Shown: positions 1-10,149 of the stretch, in pieces | How the letters are laid out: each line of letters begins with the position of its first letter | Position numbering within the stretch: position 1 is the stretch's first letter | Source of the DNA: Nitrosomonas sp. | GTDB lineage: Bacteria; Pseudomonadota; Gammaproteobacteria; Burkholderiales; Nitrosomonadaceae | NCBI GenBank assembly: GCA_031316255.1 | Contig: JALDQW010000001.1 | Location: forward strand, 3,257,485-3,321,484 | Length of the DNA: 64,000 nt | Reading direction: 5' to 3' | Program-made: the position numbers and the translations under genes | Notes under the pieces: generated by a model | The model's input: the letters and a program-made list of their open reading frames with translations, nothing else | Told to the model about the DNA's origin: nothing | The model's database searches: none

Positions 1-117
1 CATGAATTTATGGAGTTGCTCATCGGTCATGCCCCCGCTGGCGAACCAAACGAACAAACCCTTGTTGCGCTGAAAAAATTAATCCGCAGCGAACGCCTAA
101 ATCAGGAGCATGCCTGA
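1..117 (+). CDS. C-terminal end of an unknown protein (5' partial)
   Basis: Frame 1 is open from the window edge to a TGA at 115-117 and gives 38 residues ending in ERLNQEHA. The mix of charged and hydrophobic residues looks like real coding sequence. The stop lies inside the first codons of the next gene, an arrangement typical of translational coupling, so the two products probably work together; in STAND NTPase loci the neighbour is often an effector or sensor. The family cannot be named from 38 residues. Confidence 0.5.
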   Translation, partial: HEFMELLIGHAPAGEPNEQTLVALKKLIRSERLNQEHA

Positions 118-3100
118 GCCATGTCGATCCATGACTGCAAATTCGTCTAATTCAATTTCCGGGGCAATATCTGCCGACACAGGAAGACCGGAATCTGTTC
201 AACTCAACGATCAGCATCCTTGGCCTGGGCTTGCATCCTATGACGAGTCATCGAGCAGTTATTTTTTCGGCCGTACAGATGAAGCCAGAGAATTATTGCG
301 CATGGTTCGGCTCGCACCACTCACCGTACTATATGGGAAATCTGGACTCGGCAAAACTTCCTTGCTACAAGCTGGCTTTTATCCGTTATTGCGTGCAGCA
401 CACTATTTCCCGATTCATTTACGGCTCGATTACAGTCCTTCTGCGGAGCTGCCTCCGTTACAACAAGCAGCAAAAAAACTGCAAACCGCCTTGGCAGCTA
501 TACAGGCAGACCACACGCCGTGGCATGACAACGAAAATCTATGGCGCTATCTGCACCGGCGTGATCTGGAAATCTGGAGCCACGATAACTACCCGTTAAC
601 CCCGGTTCTGGTTTTTGATCAATTTGAAGAAATCTTCTCGCGCGGCGCGGGAAACACCGCACATATCCAGTCAAATCTGGACAGTCTGGCGGATTTGATT
701 GAAAACCGCATTCCGACCGAATTAACAGAAAATCTTGCGAACAGGGATCGGACACCTCCACTTGATCTGATGTCTCAACGCTATCGTATTGTACTGGCAT
801 TTCGCGAGGATTTTCTTCCAGAAATGGAAAGCTGGAAAGAACGGGTTCCCTCTCTTTTACGCAACCGGCTGAGGCTATTGCCAATGAATCGTGAACGCGC
901 TATTGATGCAGTAGCCAGCGCGGGTGCTGCCGTACTGGCGCCAGATGTGGCAGAATCGCTGGTCAATTTCGTCGGTAATTTGGAGTCTGATTCGTCCGGC
1001 ACAGTAACAGTTATCGAGCCCGTTCTGTTGAGTTTATGTTGTTACCAGCTAAATCAGCGACGATCGCCAACCGGCAAAATTGACTTAACACTGCTAAAAC
1101 AGGCTGGGCAGGATATTTTGCAGGATTTTTACGATGAAGCCCTACACGGCATGCCTGAACATGTCGCAAAATTCATCGAGGACCATCTTATTCAGGGCAA
1201 TCAGTATCGCGGCAGCTATCCTGTCGATCAAGCGATTCAGGATGGTTTTATCACGCGAAAACAACTTTCTTTTCTAGCTGACAAATTCCGCCTGTTGCGG
1301 ATTGACCAGCAGTTAGGTATTACTCGAATTGAACTCATACACGACCGGCTAGTTAGTATTGTCAGCAAAGCACGTGACAAACGCCAGCGGCAAATAGAGC
1401 ATGAGCAGCTGAGAGTCAAGGAACAGGAAATACAACGCCAGCTGGCCTTCAAGAAATTAAGCCGCCTGGCGCGCAAACTGCGCGCAGCGCTATTACTTGC
1501 AGTAACCTTAGCTGTCGTTGCGGTATATGGCTGGTATTCTGCAAATCGTGAGAAAGAAAAAACTTTTCTGGCGCAAAGCAGTCTGCGTGTGGTATCGGAA
1601 AGCCTGGACATGGCCAATGGTTTACGTATTGGCGGAGATGAACGCGCTATTTTGCAACTGCTCGCAATCAATCAAATCACGCCGAATGAATATGTCGATG
1701 CAGCAATTCTGACTGTCCTGTCCAAAAAAAATGCGACTCAAAAAATCTGGAATAGCGGCAGTAGAATCAATGCCATTGCGATTAATCATCAAGGCACCCA
1801 CTTTGTTTCCGCTGGCTCGGACAATTCGTTACGAATCTGGAAACATGAAGGTCAGCTCGTCAACACACGAAGAGATGCGCATCCGTGCAATCAAAAACGC
1901 GATTTCAAACAAAATTGCAGCATCCTGAACGTAGCATTTAGCCCTGATGACGCCTACATCGTAACAGCCGGCCAGGATTCGACCCTACGGTTGTGGAACG
2001 CCAGAACCCTGCAACCCATTGGTACATTTAAGGGCCATCAGGAATCCGTTACCAGTGTTGCCTTCAGCCCGGACGGCCGCCGCATTGTTTCCGGCAGTGA
2101 GGATAAAACATTGCGTATCTGGGACACCCAATCCAGGACGGAACTGGCCAGAATGCATGGCCATAAAGCGGGTGTAACCAGTGTTGCATTCAGTCCTGAC
2201 GGGATGCGTGTCGTCTCTGGCAGTCGCGACAATACATTGCTTGTATGGGATGCCGTAACATTTGAAATTGTTCGTGCACCGCTCGAGGGACATAAGGACA
2301 GTATTACAAGCATCGCCTACAGCTCCGACGGATTAACGATTGTATCGAGCAGCAAGGATAAAACGCTGCGCTTATGGAATGCTCTGACGCTGGAATCAAT
2401 CGGCGAGCCATTGCTGGGTCATGATGAATTCGTATGGCAGGTCGCTTTCAGTCCGGACAATTCTGCTTTTGTCTCTGCAGGTCATGACAGAACACTGCGT
2501 TTATGGAACACTGAAAATGGCGCACCGATCGGCAAGCCACTGCAAGGACATGAAGAATCGGTGATGACCGTCACCTTCAGTCCGGACGGCAAACGGATAA
2601 TTTCAGGCGGTCGAGACGCGATGCTGCATATCTGGGATGCGCACGATCATCAACCAATACATTCTCAGTTGAGGGGCGGACATAAAAATTTTGTCGCCAG
2701 CGTCGCTTTCAGTCCAGACGGCCAATTTATTGTCTCCGGCAGCGACGATGCCACCGTACAGTTATGGGACGCACAAAGCGGAAACACTGTTGGCAAACCA
2801 ATGAGCAAACATACCGGATCATTAAACGGTGTCGCTTTCAGTCCTGATGGCAAATGGATTGTTTCAGGAGCAAGCGATCACCTGTTATGTTTGTGGGAAA
2901 CGGGAAGTCAAACACTGGTACACAAAATGACCGGGCATGAGGACGGCGTTGAAAGCGTCGCCTTTAGTCCCAACGGCCAGTATATCGCTTCAGGCAGTAA
3001 AGACAATACCGTGCGTCTGTGGGATAGACAAAGCGGCCGGCAGATCGGTGAACCGTTGACCGGCCACGACAAAATGGTGCGTGGCGTGGCATTCAGTCCC

Positions 3101-3670
3101 AATAGTAACGTTATCGCTTCGGCAAGCTACGACGGCACAGTACGTTTATGGAATGTGCGTAATGGCCGTCAGATTGTTGAGCTGGACGCGCATGACGATG
3201 CCGTGACCAGTGTCGCTTTCAGCCCGGATGGCAAGTATCTGGTTTCCAGCAGCAAGGATAACACATTGATCCTCTGGGACATGGCAACATATCAACCGGT
3301 CGGCGATCCATTCACCGGGCACGAAGATCGCGTCAATAGCGTGGCCTTCAGTCCCGACGGCAGACATATTGTTTCGGGAAGCAATGATACAACGTTGCGT
3401 CTGTGGAACAGAGAAACCGGACAGCAGATGGGAAAACCCATGCACGGACACGAAAAACGCATTAATAGCGTTTCCTTTAATCTGGATGGCACACGCATTG
3501 TATCCGGCAGCGATGATATGACTCTGCGCATCTGGCCGGCTGAAAACAACTGGGTGAAACAGCTGTGCGACAAGTTGACGCGCAACATGAGTCATGAGGA
3601 ATGGAATGCGTGGATCTCTTCGAATATTGAATATAAAAAACAATGTCCGGACCTGCCGATTCCTCCCTGA
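110..3670 (+). CDS. nSTAND-type NTPase with one TM helix and 14 WD40 repeats
   Basis: Predicted signal-transducing STAND ATPase (nSTAND1-like). The N-terminus has the family lead-in PWPGLASYDESSSSYFFGR (about 38-55), a Walker A loop GKSGLGKT (76-83) and a Walker B-like VLVFDQFEE near 165-175. A charged helix leads to one hydrophobic segment (RAALLLAVTLAVVAVYGWY, about 455-475). The rest is 14 consecutive WD40 units of 42-44 residues (SVAFSPDG...SGS.D.TLRLWD), enough for two seven-bladed propellers. ATP-dependent oligomerisation after ligand sensing by the propellers is the family model; the TM helix would place it at the inner membrane. The first ATG overlaps the upstream stop, and AGGAG at 104-108 is too close to it, so the in-frame ATG at 131 is a possible alternative start. 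The ligand is unknown. Confidence 0.85.
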   Translation: MPEPCRSMTANSSNSISGAISADTGRPESVQLNDQHPWPGLASYDESSSSYFFGRTDEARELLRMVRLAPLTVLYGKSGLGKTSLLQAGFYPLLRAAHYFPIHLRLDYSPSAELPPLQQAAKKLQTALAAIQADHTPWHDNENLWRYLHRRDLEIWSHDNYPLTPVLVFDQFEEIFSRGAGNTAHIQSNLDSLADLIENRIPTELTENLANRDRTPPLDLMSQRYRIVLAFREDFLPEMESWKERVPSLLRNRLRLLPMNRERAIDAVASAGAAVLAPDVAESLVNFVGNLESDSSGTVTVIEPVLLSLCCYQLNQRRSPTGKIDLTLLKQAGQDILQDFYDEALHGMPEHVAKFIEDHLIQGNQYRGSYPVDQAIQDGFITRKQLSFLADKFRLLRIDQQLGITRIELIHDRLVSIVSKARDKRQRQIEHEQLRVKEQEIQRQLAFKKLSRLARKLRAALLLAVTLAVVAVYGWYSANREKEKTFLAQSSLRVVSESLDMANGLRIGGDERAILQLLAINQITPNEYVDAAILTVLSKKNATQKIWNSGSRINAIAINHQGTHFVSAGSDNSLRIWKHEGQLVNTRRDAHPCNQKRDFKQNCSILNVAFSPDDAYIVTAGQDSTLRLWNARTLQPIGTFKGHQESVTSVAFSPDGRRIVSGSEDKTLRIWDTQSRTELARMHGHKAGVTSVAFSPDGMRVVSGSRDNTLLVWDAVTFEIVRAPLEGHKDSITSIAYSSDGLTIVSSSKDKTLRLWNALTLESIGEPLLGHDEFVWQVAFSPDNSAFVSAGHDRTLRLWNTENGAPIGKPLQGHEESVMTVTFSPDGKRIISGGRDAMLHIWDAHDHQPIHSQLRGGHKNFVASVAFSPDGQFIVSGSDDATVQLWDAQSGNTVGKPMSKHTGSLNGVAFSPDGKWIVSGASDHLLCLWETGSQTLVHKMTGHEDGVESVAFSPNGQYIASGSKDNTVRLWDRQSGRQIGEPLTGHDKMVRGVAFSPNSNVIASASYDGTVRLWNVRNGRQIVELDAHDDAVTSVAFSPDGKYLVSSSKDNTLILWDMATYQPVGDPFTGHEDRVNSVAFSPDGRHIVSGSNDTTLRLWNRETGQQMGKPMHGHEKRINSVSFNLDGTRIVSGSDDMTLRIWPAENNWVKQLCDKLTRNMSHEEWNAWISSNIEYKKQCPDLPIPP

Positions 3671-3673
3671 CAA

Positions 3674-5392
3674 TCAGGCCCAGTTTTTGAAGATTTGTTC
3701 GCCTTGATGCACCACCAGCTGACTAAATGGAATAGCCCATTGCTGTCGGGTACAGACATCGACCGCAAACCGCTGCAAGTCGCGCTTGATTGCGTTGTAA
3801 TCACCCGCTGCACCACCATCAAATGTCGCTATGATCTTGAAATCGAGTGACGATGTATTTGCCAGTTCAAAGTAAACCGAGAGTTTTTTTAGCGCGTGGC
3901 CGTAGGATTCCTGCAACAACCTCTGACGAATACCGTCCTCTAGAATTCCTGGAATGGATGTAGTGCATTGTGACTGGTGTTTGTAATCAATGCCAATGAC
4001 ACTGGTAATTAAAAAGCCTTGCGACAGGTTCTTTGGGCTGGCGCACATAAAATCCGATATGGTATACGTCTGCGGCATAGAGCCGTCACTGAGCGATAAT
4101 TGTACATGCTCAAGGGTGATGCACTTGACCCAGCCGTAGCGGTCATCTGAAAGTATTACATAATCCCCTTCCTGGCAAGGAAACCAGGGCTCATTTTCCA
4201 GGTATGGCCGGGAAACATAGCTGGACAATTCAGACACGGGCAATCTTAGTTCCAAATCGGGTAAAGCAGGATTGGTCAGCTTTGTATAAACACTAAGGCG
4301 GTCTATTTTCATCGGAATACCGTTATAGTTGATACATTCACCCTCCCTGACCGCGCCGGTATTCATTAACAGTTTCAGTTCTTCGATATAGCGTGGGATG
4401 GAATTCTTGAGCACCCAGATAATACTGATCAATAGCAACACGGCAATTGCGAGTAGTATCTGATCGTCCCGAACACTCAAAACATAGAATGCAGCAGCAA
4501 TTGCCAGCATGACTGTCAGGCTGTGATAAACAAGCGAGATCAAACGCTGATAATAAGACCAATGCGTGCTCTTCTGAAAGCCGATCCAGACAACAGCTTT
4601 CCAGAGTAGTTGTAATGAAAATAAAACTGCTACAAAAGTAACAATCATCATCATCAGCGTAGTGCCGCGTCCGACAATAAAGTGCTCAATATGTTCGGTC
4701 AAAGAGACTTCCCTGGCCGTTTGCGACTTGATCTTCTCATTGAACTGCAACTGTGCGACTTCCAGCAAATGGTTGCTTTCCTGCAATTCACTGCGCCATT
4801 TTTTTTCAATCTTTGCGAATTCAATCAACGTATCGGGTTCTAATGCCGCTTTATCGAATTTTGCGAAATGATTCAGTACTTCTACGATTTCCTGCGTTTT
4901 AGTCTGATATCGCGTAATCTTTTTTTTCAGATTATCCAGTTTACGCCTGTTCTCGGTCATCTGGCGCAACTCACTCAGAATCGGCTGGACAATTTCGAGC
5001 AAATCCTTTTGCCAGTCAAACTGTTTTTCTTCTTCCGGCTCCTCACTGGCCAACTCCTGTCCCGCGGTTAGAATGAGTTCAAATGACGTCTTCTGATCTT
5101 CTATGGTCCGGCTAATTTCGTCAATTTCTGATTGAATTTTATTTTTCTCCTGTTCGGATTTTGTCTTTTTCAACATGCCCAACCGTTCTTCGATTTCTTT
5201 TTTTTGCGATTGTATACTGTCGACAATATCGTTCAGCTTGCCAACGGGCAATGCTGTCAGCGCGTTCAGATTGTTTTGCGATGCAGTTTCAGCAGCTGTA
5301 TTGGCTGCGACAGCATGACTATAACTCGCGAACACCCAGATCAGCATGATCTGGCCGATTATCCATAAATGATGCGTTGTTTGTTTTTTCAT
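3674..5392 (-). CDS. MscS-like membrane protein with periplasmic coiled coil
   Basis: The start is set at the ATG that opens a clear signal peptide (MKKQTTHHLWIIGQIML..., cleavage near AVAA). A long Glu/Lys/Gln-rich coiled coil (about residues 45-240) follows, then three hydrophobic helices (MMMIVTFVAVLFSLQLLW; LTVMLAIAAAFYVLSV; ILLAIAVLLLISIIWVL). After them comes a soluble part whose start (EGECINYNGIPMKIDRLSVY) resembles the beta domain of small-conductance mechanosensitive channels, ending with an alpha/beta part like the MscS C-terminus. A role in osmotic protection is the family expectation, but the match is by eye and divergent. The stop lies three bases from that of the convergent WD40 gene. 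It may be co-transcribed with the helicase gene just upstream (10-base gap). Confidence 0.55.
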   Translation of the reverse strand: MKKQTTHHLWIIGQIMLIWVFASYSHAVAANTAAETASQNNLNALTALPVGKLNDIVDSIQSQKKEIEERLGMLKKTKSEQEKNKIQSEIDEISRTIEDQKTSFELILTAGQELASEEPEEEKQFDWQKDLLEIVQPILSELRQMTENRRKLDNLKKKITRYQTKTQEIVEVLNHFAKFDKAALEPDTLIEFAKIEKKWRSELQESNHLLEVAQLQFNEKIKSQTAREVSLTEHIEHFIVGRGTTLMMMIVTFVAVLFSLQLLWKAVVWIGFQKSTHWSYYQRLISLVYHSLTVMLAIAAAFYVLSVRDDQILLAIAVLLLISIIWVLKNSIPRYIEELKLLMNTGAVREGECINYNGIPMKIDRLSVYTKLTNPALPDLELRLPVSELSSYVSRPYLENEPWFPCQEGDYVILSDDRYGWVKCITLEHVQLSLSDGSMPQTYTISDFMCASPKNLSQGFLITSVIGIDYKHQSQCTTSIPGILEDGIRQRLLQESYGHALKKLSVYFELANTSSLDFKIIATFDGGAAGDYNAIKRDLQRFAVDVCTRQQWAIPFSQLVVHQGEQIFKNWA

Positions 5393-5402
5393 TTTCCCAA
5401 AT

Positions 5403-7355
5403 CTAAGAAACTGTAGTCTGTCGTTCCGCCAGGAAAAACTGCTCAACATCGGCCAGTTGCCGGGTGCGCCGCATCGGCGGCAGGCTTTGCCAGATTTTTC
5501 GGCCATACGACTTTGTTGTCAACCGCGGATCACAAATCATCAGTACACCACGATCCGTTTCGTCCCGAATTAAACGGCCCGCGCCTTGCTTCAAACTGAT
5601 CACGGCATGCGGCAATTGATATTCCATAAATGCATTGCCACCTTCTCGGTTTATTTTTTCGATGCGTGCGGACAATACAGGATCATCCGGCGGTGCAAAC
5701 GGCAGCTTGTCGATAATTACCAGCGACAGTGCTTCACCGCGCACATCGATTCCTTCCCAGAAAGAATGACTGCCGATTAAAACCGCATTCTCGAGCTGAC
5801 GAAAACGTTTCAGGAGCATGGAACGGGATCCATCGCCCTGCAGTAAAAGCGGATAATCAATCAGTTCGGATTCAAATGCAGCTGTTATCTGGTCATGGAT
5901 CTGCTGCATGGAGCGCAAACTGGTGCATAAGAAAAACGCACGCCCTCTGCTGGCTTTCAGCACAGGCAGCGCTGCCTTGACGACATGCCCGATATAGTCC
6001 CGATGGCTGGGTTCGGGCAAGCCGGTCGGCACATAAAGCAATGCCTGTTCTTGAAAATTAAATGGACTGTCCCAACTGACAGACTGCGCTGTCACTAACC
6101 CCATTTCCCCCAGATAATGGTCAAACTGTTTTTTTACCGATAATGTAGCCGAAGTAAAAATCCAGGCCCGCGGTGTTGCACTCAACTGTCTGTTAAAAAT
6201 TTCCGCAATCGATAGCGGCGTCGCGTTAAGCTGCAAGACTTTACTGTACACCTCAACCCAGCGCACAAAACCTTCCGTGTCGGCATCGTCCCGCCAGCGT
6301 TGGATCAGATTACTGTGATCATTCGCGCGGCGCCAGCAATTTTCCAGCCCTTCCGAACGCGTTGCCTGTTCCTCGAGAATAGCGTTTAATTCAGCTAGCT
6401 TTACCAATAATTCATCCAGTGCACGATGAAATGCGTTATTTTTGGTCAGCACGGACAATGAAAAACGCATATTCTCTTCGGTAATTGTCAGACGCAAATC
6501 CCTGGCGGCTTTTTCCATTGCGCCAATCGCGTCCGGCAAAGCCACACAGTCTTTAGCCGCTTGAATCGCTTCCATCTTACTGTCACGCGCCAGATCGAGC
6601 AACTGACCGGTGCTGACCGATTCACCGAAGAAAAGGCTTGCGGTTTGCGGCAACTGGTGCGCTTCGTCAAAAATCACTGTATTACACGCAGGCAGCAGTT
6701 CAGTTAGTCCCTCGTCGCGCAACATGACATCGGCGAAAAACAAATGATGATTCACCACCACGACATCTGCAGCCAATGCTTTTTTGCGCGCTTCCATCAA
6801 AAAACAGCGTTTATAATCCGGGCATTCCGAACCCAAACAATTTTCCCGCGTAGCAGTCACATGGTGCCACACCGCTGCATTTTCCGGCACCGTGTTCAGG
6901 CCGCTTTTATCGCCGTCCTTGCTGCTCATCGCATGACGCTCAATCAATTGCAAATATTTGATTTCGTCGCGATTGACAAAACTCAGGTGATTATCTTGCA
7001 GGCTCCGTTCCAGGTGATAATGGCAGATATAGTTTGCACGCCCTTTCAACAGCGCCACAGTTACCGGCACATTCAACGCCGACCGCACGTTTGGAATATC
7101 CCGATTGAACAGCTGATCCTGCAACGTTTTGGTACCAGTGGATATAATCACCTTGCCGCCTGCCAGCAAGGCAGGCACCAGATAGGCAAATGTTTTCCCC
7201 GTACCCGTCCCTGCTTCGGCAACCAGAATGCCGTTTTTATCTATGCTTTCTGCAATCGCCTTCGCCATTTCCAGCTGTGACATCCGCTCCCGGTAACCCG
7301 ATATATGTTTGGACAACAGACCGTCTGGCGCAAAAACCGATTTGAGATCGAACAT
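5403..7355 (-). CDS. yoaA: ATP-dependent DNA helicase, DinG/YoaA family (Fe-S, XPD-like)
   Basis: Superfamily 2 helicase that unwinds DNA 5'-3' and helps repair or replication restart. Visible motifs are Walker A EAGTGTGKT (residues 47-55), DEAH (230-233), and four cysteines at 111, 173, 178 and 184 in the spacing of the 4Fe-4S cluster of XPD/DinG helicases. The C-terminal motif VI region reads LKQGAGRLIRDETDRG. At 650 residues it matches YoaA (about 636) better than DinG (about 716). E. coli YoaA works with the DNA polymerase chi subunit HolC, which is encoded elsewhere in this window. No strong ribosome-binding site is seen before the ATG. Confidence 0.88.
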   Translation of the reverse strand: MFDLKSVFAPDGLLSKHISGYRERMSQLEMAKAIAESIDKNGILVAEAGTGTGKTFAYLVPALLAGGKVIISTGTKTLQDQLFNRDIPNVRSALNVPVTVALLKGRANYICHYHLERSLQDNHLSFVNRDEIKYLQLIERHAMSSKDGDKSGLNTVPENAAVWHHVTATRENCLGSECPDYKRCFLMEARKKALAADVVVVNHHLFFADVMLRDEGLTELLPACNTVIFDEAHQLPQTASLFFGESVSTGQLLDLARDSKMEAIQAAKDCVALPDAIGAMEKAARDLRLTITEENMRFSLSVLTKNNAFHRALDELLVKLAELNAILEEQATRSEGLENCWRRANDHSNLIQRWRDDADTEGFVRWVEVYSKVLQLNATPLSIAEIFNRQLSATPRAWIFTSATLSVKKQFDHYLGEMGLVTAQSVSWDSPFNFQEQALLYVPTGLPEPSHRDYIGHVVKAALPVLKASRGRAFFLCTSLRSMQQIHDQITAAFESELIDYPLLLQGDGSRSMLLKRFRQLENAVLIGSHSFWEGIDVRGEALSLVIIDKLPFAPPDDPVLSARIEKINREGGNAFMEYQLPHAVISLKQGAGRLIRDETDRGVLMICDPRLTTKSYGRKIWQSLPPMRRTRQLADVEQFFLAERQTTVS

Positions 7356-7819
7356 GAAGAAAAAAATTATTTACGCGTGACTATTACGCATCAAAAAAAC
7401 AAGAAACAAGGATATCACAGTATCACAGCAACTTTTAAGACAGTACTTCTTCGACATTAAACTATATTAGCTGAAGAAACAACGAGTGCTTCTGTCCATT
7501 TAATAGCGCCAAGTTCAGTAAGTTTGTCAACGCACACAACACGGTCTGCACTTTTCGAAGACAGCAAATTTAGTCCGCTGCCGAGGTTAATCCAGCACGT
7601 TGTCTTGTAACTCACAACGCGCAATTAATGTTATCATTCATAATCAACAGTCTGGTTTAGAAATCAGTCGAGGACATCTCAAAACAAATAATAAAGAACC
7701 ACGAATCAGAACGCCTCACACATAATGACCACCCGGAATAGCAATTGCGTTTTTAGCAATACAGGTAGCTTGTTGGATTAGCAAGCAGCACTCACCTTAT
7801 CACACGCTGAAAAACAAGC
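7356..7819. other. Intergenic region between divergent yoaA and lptD
   Basis: This 464-base stretch must hold the promoters of both flanking genes, but I find no convincing -35/-10 pair. A 52-codon minus-strand frame (7457-7615, GTG start, containing CWINLGSGLNLLSS) is open but has no ribosome-binding site and no recognisable family; it could be a decayed gene. No tRNA fold or repeat was seen. Confidence 0.4.
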
Positions 7820-10114
7820 ATGAAAAACCACAAAAACTGCGCTTTCCGATTAATTTTCTCCCTGATTACAAGCTGTTGTATTTCGTCAGGATTACTGGCG
7901 GAAGATAAAGTCATTAAGCCACGCTTAAAACCCGAAACAACCAATCCAGCGTACCTGACCAAAAACAGCAGCACGACACACCCGAAATCTCTGACGATTA
8001 AAGCGGATCGTGTTGAAGGAATTTATGAACAGGAAATGGAAGCAATCGGTCATGCACAGCTCTGCTACGGCGATAATACATTGACAGCAGAGCGCATGAA
8101 GTATTTTCCACAGACCAATGAAACTGAAGTAACTGGCAATATCCGTTTTGACAGGAAAAACGATATTATTCAGGGTGATTATCTAAAACTGAATCTGGAT
8201 ACCGAAAAGGGTTTTCTCTCCGAACCTCGCTACACCATGAAAGACGGCGATGGTCGTGGCATGGGCGAGAAACTGTTATTTGAAGGAAAGAATAACTATC
8301 GGTTAAAGAAAGGCAGCTACACCACCTGTCCCGTTGAGCAAGAAGACTGGTATATCCAGGCCAGTGACCTCAAAATCAACAGCGAAACAGAAACAGGCGT
8401 TGCACGTAATGTCAGTGTCATATTCAAGGACATACCCATTCTGTACACACCCTGGCTGGATTTTTCCTACAGCGGAAAGCGAAAAACCGGATTCCTGGCG
8501 CCGGTCGTCGGACACACCGCGCGCAGTGGCGCCGATTTGGCGGCGCCGTTTTATATAAATATCGCGCCCAATATGGATGCAACCATCGCGCCGCGCGTTA
8601 TGTCGAAACGCGGTTTCATGCTCAGCAATGAAATGCGTTATATCGGCCGTGGTGTGCGCGGCCAGGCTCAAGCAGACGTGCTGCCCGATGATATTAACAC
8701 CCATGATACACGCTACGGCGTTTCATTTCAGCACGCTCAGTATTTAGGGCAGGGCTGGCGGGGTCAGCTTGATTATAATCGCGTTTCCGACAATCGCTTT
8801 TTACGTGATCTGTCAAACAATCTGTCGCAAACCAGTCGCACAAACCTGTTGCAACAGGCAGGACTGTTTTATCACGGCGCGTTAGGTCATGACGGAACAC
8901 TCAGTTTTTCGGCAATCGCACAGCGATTTCAAACTTTGCAGGATCCGTTTGCAACGATCAATACGAACCTGCTGACAATTTCACCGTACAAGCGCTTGCC
9001 GCAATTTACCATGAATGCGATCAAACGTAATGTTGCAGGACTGGATTTCAACCTGAATGCCACCTGGACCAATTTCGCGCATCAGGATCCGACCCGTGTT
9101 GATGGCAAACGCCTGACATTCTTTCCTACGGTCAGCCTCCCGTTACGTAACTCGTATGGTTTTATTACGCCAAAATTTGGTCTGCACTACACAAATTATG
9201 CATTGAATTCAGCTGTCAGCGACAAAGGCAACAATACGGACAGGTTGATACCCATTGTCAGCCTGGACAGTGGCGTTATATTCGACCGCAATATGACGAT
9301 TGGCGGGAATAACTATATACAGACATTGGAGCCGCGCGCATTTTATGTCTACGCACCATTTAAAGAACAAAGTTTTCTGCCAAATTTTGATTCTGCAGAG
9401 TCGGACTTCAGTTTTGCACAAATGTTGACAGAAAACCGTTTTAGCGGTCAAGACCGTATCAACGATGCCAATCAAATCACCTTGGCATTGACTTCGCGCT
9501 TACTGGAGCCAGCCACCGGTATTGAGCGTTTAAGGGCTGCTGTCGGCCAGCAGTTCCGTTTTTCGGAACGCAAGGTTATTCTGGATTCATCACAGATCAC
9601 CAGTCGCAGGGCCGATTTCATTGCAGCGCTGGCCGGCCGTTTGACCCGTGAAATCAGTACCGATGTCAACATTCAACTCGATCAACAGTCGCTGCGCACC
9701 GAAAAAATCCGCGCCGGCATAAGTTATCAACCGGAACTCGGCAAAGTCATTAATCTGGGTTACCGTTATACGCGCGATGTGCGGGAAAGCATAGACATCC
9801 CGGTTAATCAGCTCAATACAGCGATCAAACAAGTTGACACGTCCATTCAGTGGCCGTTTTTTTCAAACTGGCATACGGTCGCACGCGTAAATTATTCATT
9901 GCGGGATGATCGATTGCTGGCGGGTTTGGCCGGATTTGAGTATATTGCTTGTTGCTATAAATTTCGGGTCGTCGTACAAAAACTGACAACGGCAACAAAT
10001 AGAACAACAACGGCGGTTTTTGTCCAGCTTGAATTGAACGGATTGATGAATATTGGTTCAAATCCATTACGTGTATTGCAACAAAGCATCCCAGGCTATA
10101 CCAGTATTTACTAA
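7820..10114 (+). CDS. lptD: LPS-assembly protein LptD
   Basis: Outer-membrane beta barrel that, with LptE, inserts lipopolysaccharide into the outer leaflet. A signal peptide is present (MKNHKNCAFRLIFSLITSCC...), then the OstA/LptA-like periplasmic jellyroll (about 55-180, with SLTIKADRVEGIYEQE and DNTLTAERMKY), then the barrel. Cysteines match the disulphide pattern known from E. coli LptD: C170 in KKGSYTTC and an adjacent CC pair at 711-712 near the C-terminus; C82 may be the N-terminal partner. Length 764 is normal (E. coli 784). It heads the lptD-surA-pdxA-rsmA cluster; SurA chaperones LptD folding. Confidence 0.97.
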   Translation: MKNHKNCAFRLIFSLITSCCISSGLLAEDKVIKPRLKPETTNPAYLTKNSSTTHPKSLTIKADRVEGIYEQEMEAIGHAQLCYGDNTLTAERMKYFPQTNETEVTGNIRFDRKNDIIQGDYLKLNLDTEKGFLSEPRYTMKDGDGRGMGEKLLFEGKNNYRLKKGSYTTCPVEQEDWYIQASDLKINSETETGVARNVSVIFKDIPILYTPWLDFSYSGKRKTGFLAPVVGHTARSGADLAAPFYINIAPNMDATIAPRVMSKRGFMLSNEMRYIGRGVRGQAQADVLPDDINTHDTRYGVSFQHAQYLGQGWRGQLDYNRVSDNRFLRDLSNNLSQTSRTNLLQQAGLFYHGALGHDGTLSFSAIAQRFQTLQDPFATINTNLLTISPYKRLPQFTMNAIKRNVAGLDFNLNATWTNFAHQDPTRVDGKRLTFFPTVSLPLRNSYGFITPKFGLHYTNYALNSAVSDKGNNTDRLIPIVSLDSGVIFDRNMTIGGNNYIQTLEPRAFYVYAPFKEQSFLPNFDSAESDFSFAQMLTENRFSGQDRINDANQITLALTSRLLEPATGIERLRAAVGQQFRFSERKVILDSSQITSRRADFIAALAGRLTREISTDVNIQLDQQSLRTEKIRAGISYQPELGKVINLGYRYTRDVRESIDIPVNQLNTAIKQVDTSIQWPFFSNWHTVARVNYSLRDDRLLAGLAGFEYIACCYKFRVVVQKLTTATNRTTTAVFVQLELNGLMNIGSNPLRVLQQSIPGYTSIY

Positions 10115-10149
10115 ATCAAGCCCACTGCGTTTTTTATGAAAAAATCCTG

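Noticed and set aside
2038-2313. Minus-strand frames across the WD40 repeats
   Set aside because: They recur with the repeat period and are shadows of the plus-strand repeat codons.
110-3670. Tandem repeats in 1900-3550 as a CRISPR array or satellite
   Set aside because: The period of about 126-132 bases is that of WD40 units in an open frame; there are no short identical repeats with unique spacers.
7457-7615. 52-codon minus-strand frame between yoaA and lptD
   Set aside because: GTG start without ribosome site and no family; kept only as a remark in the intergenic entry.
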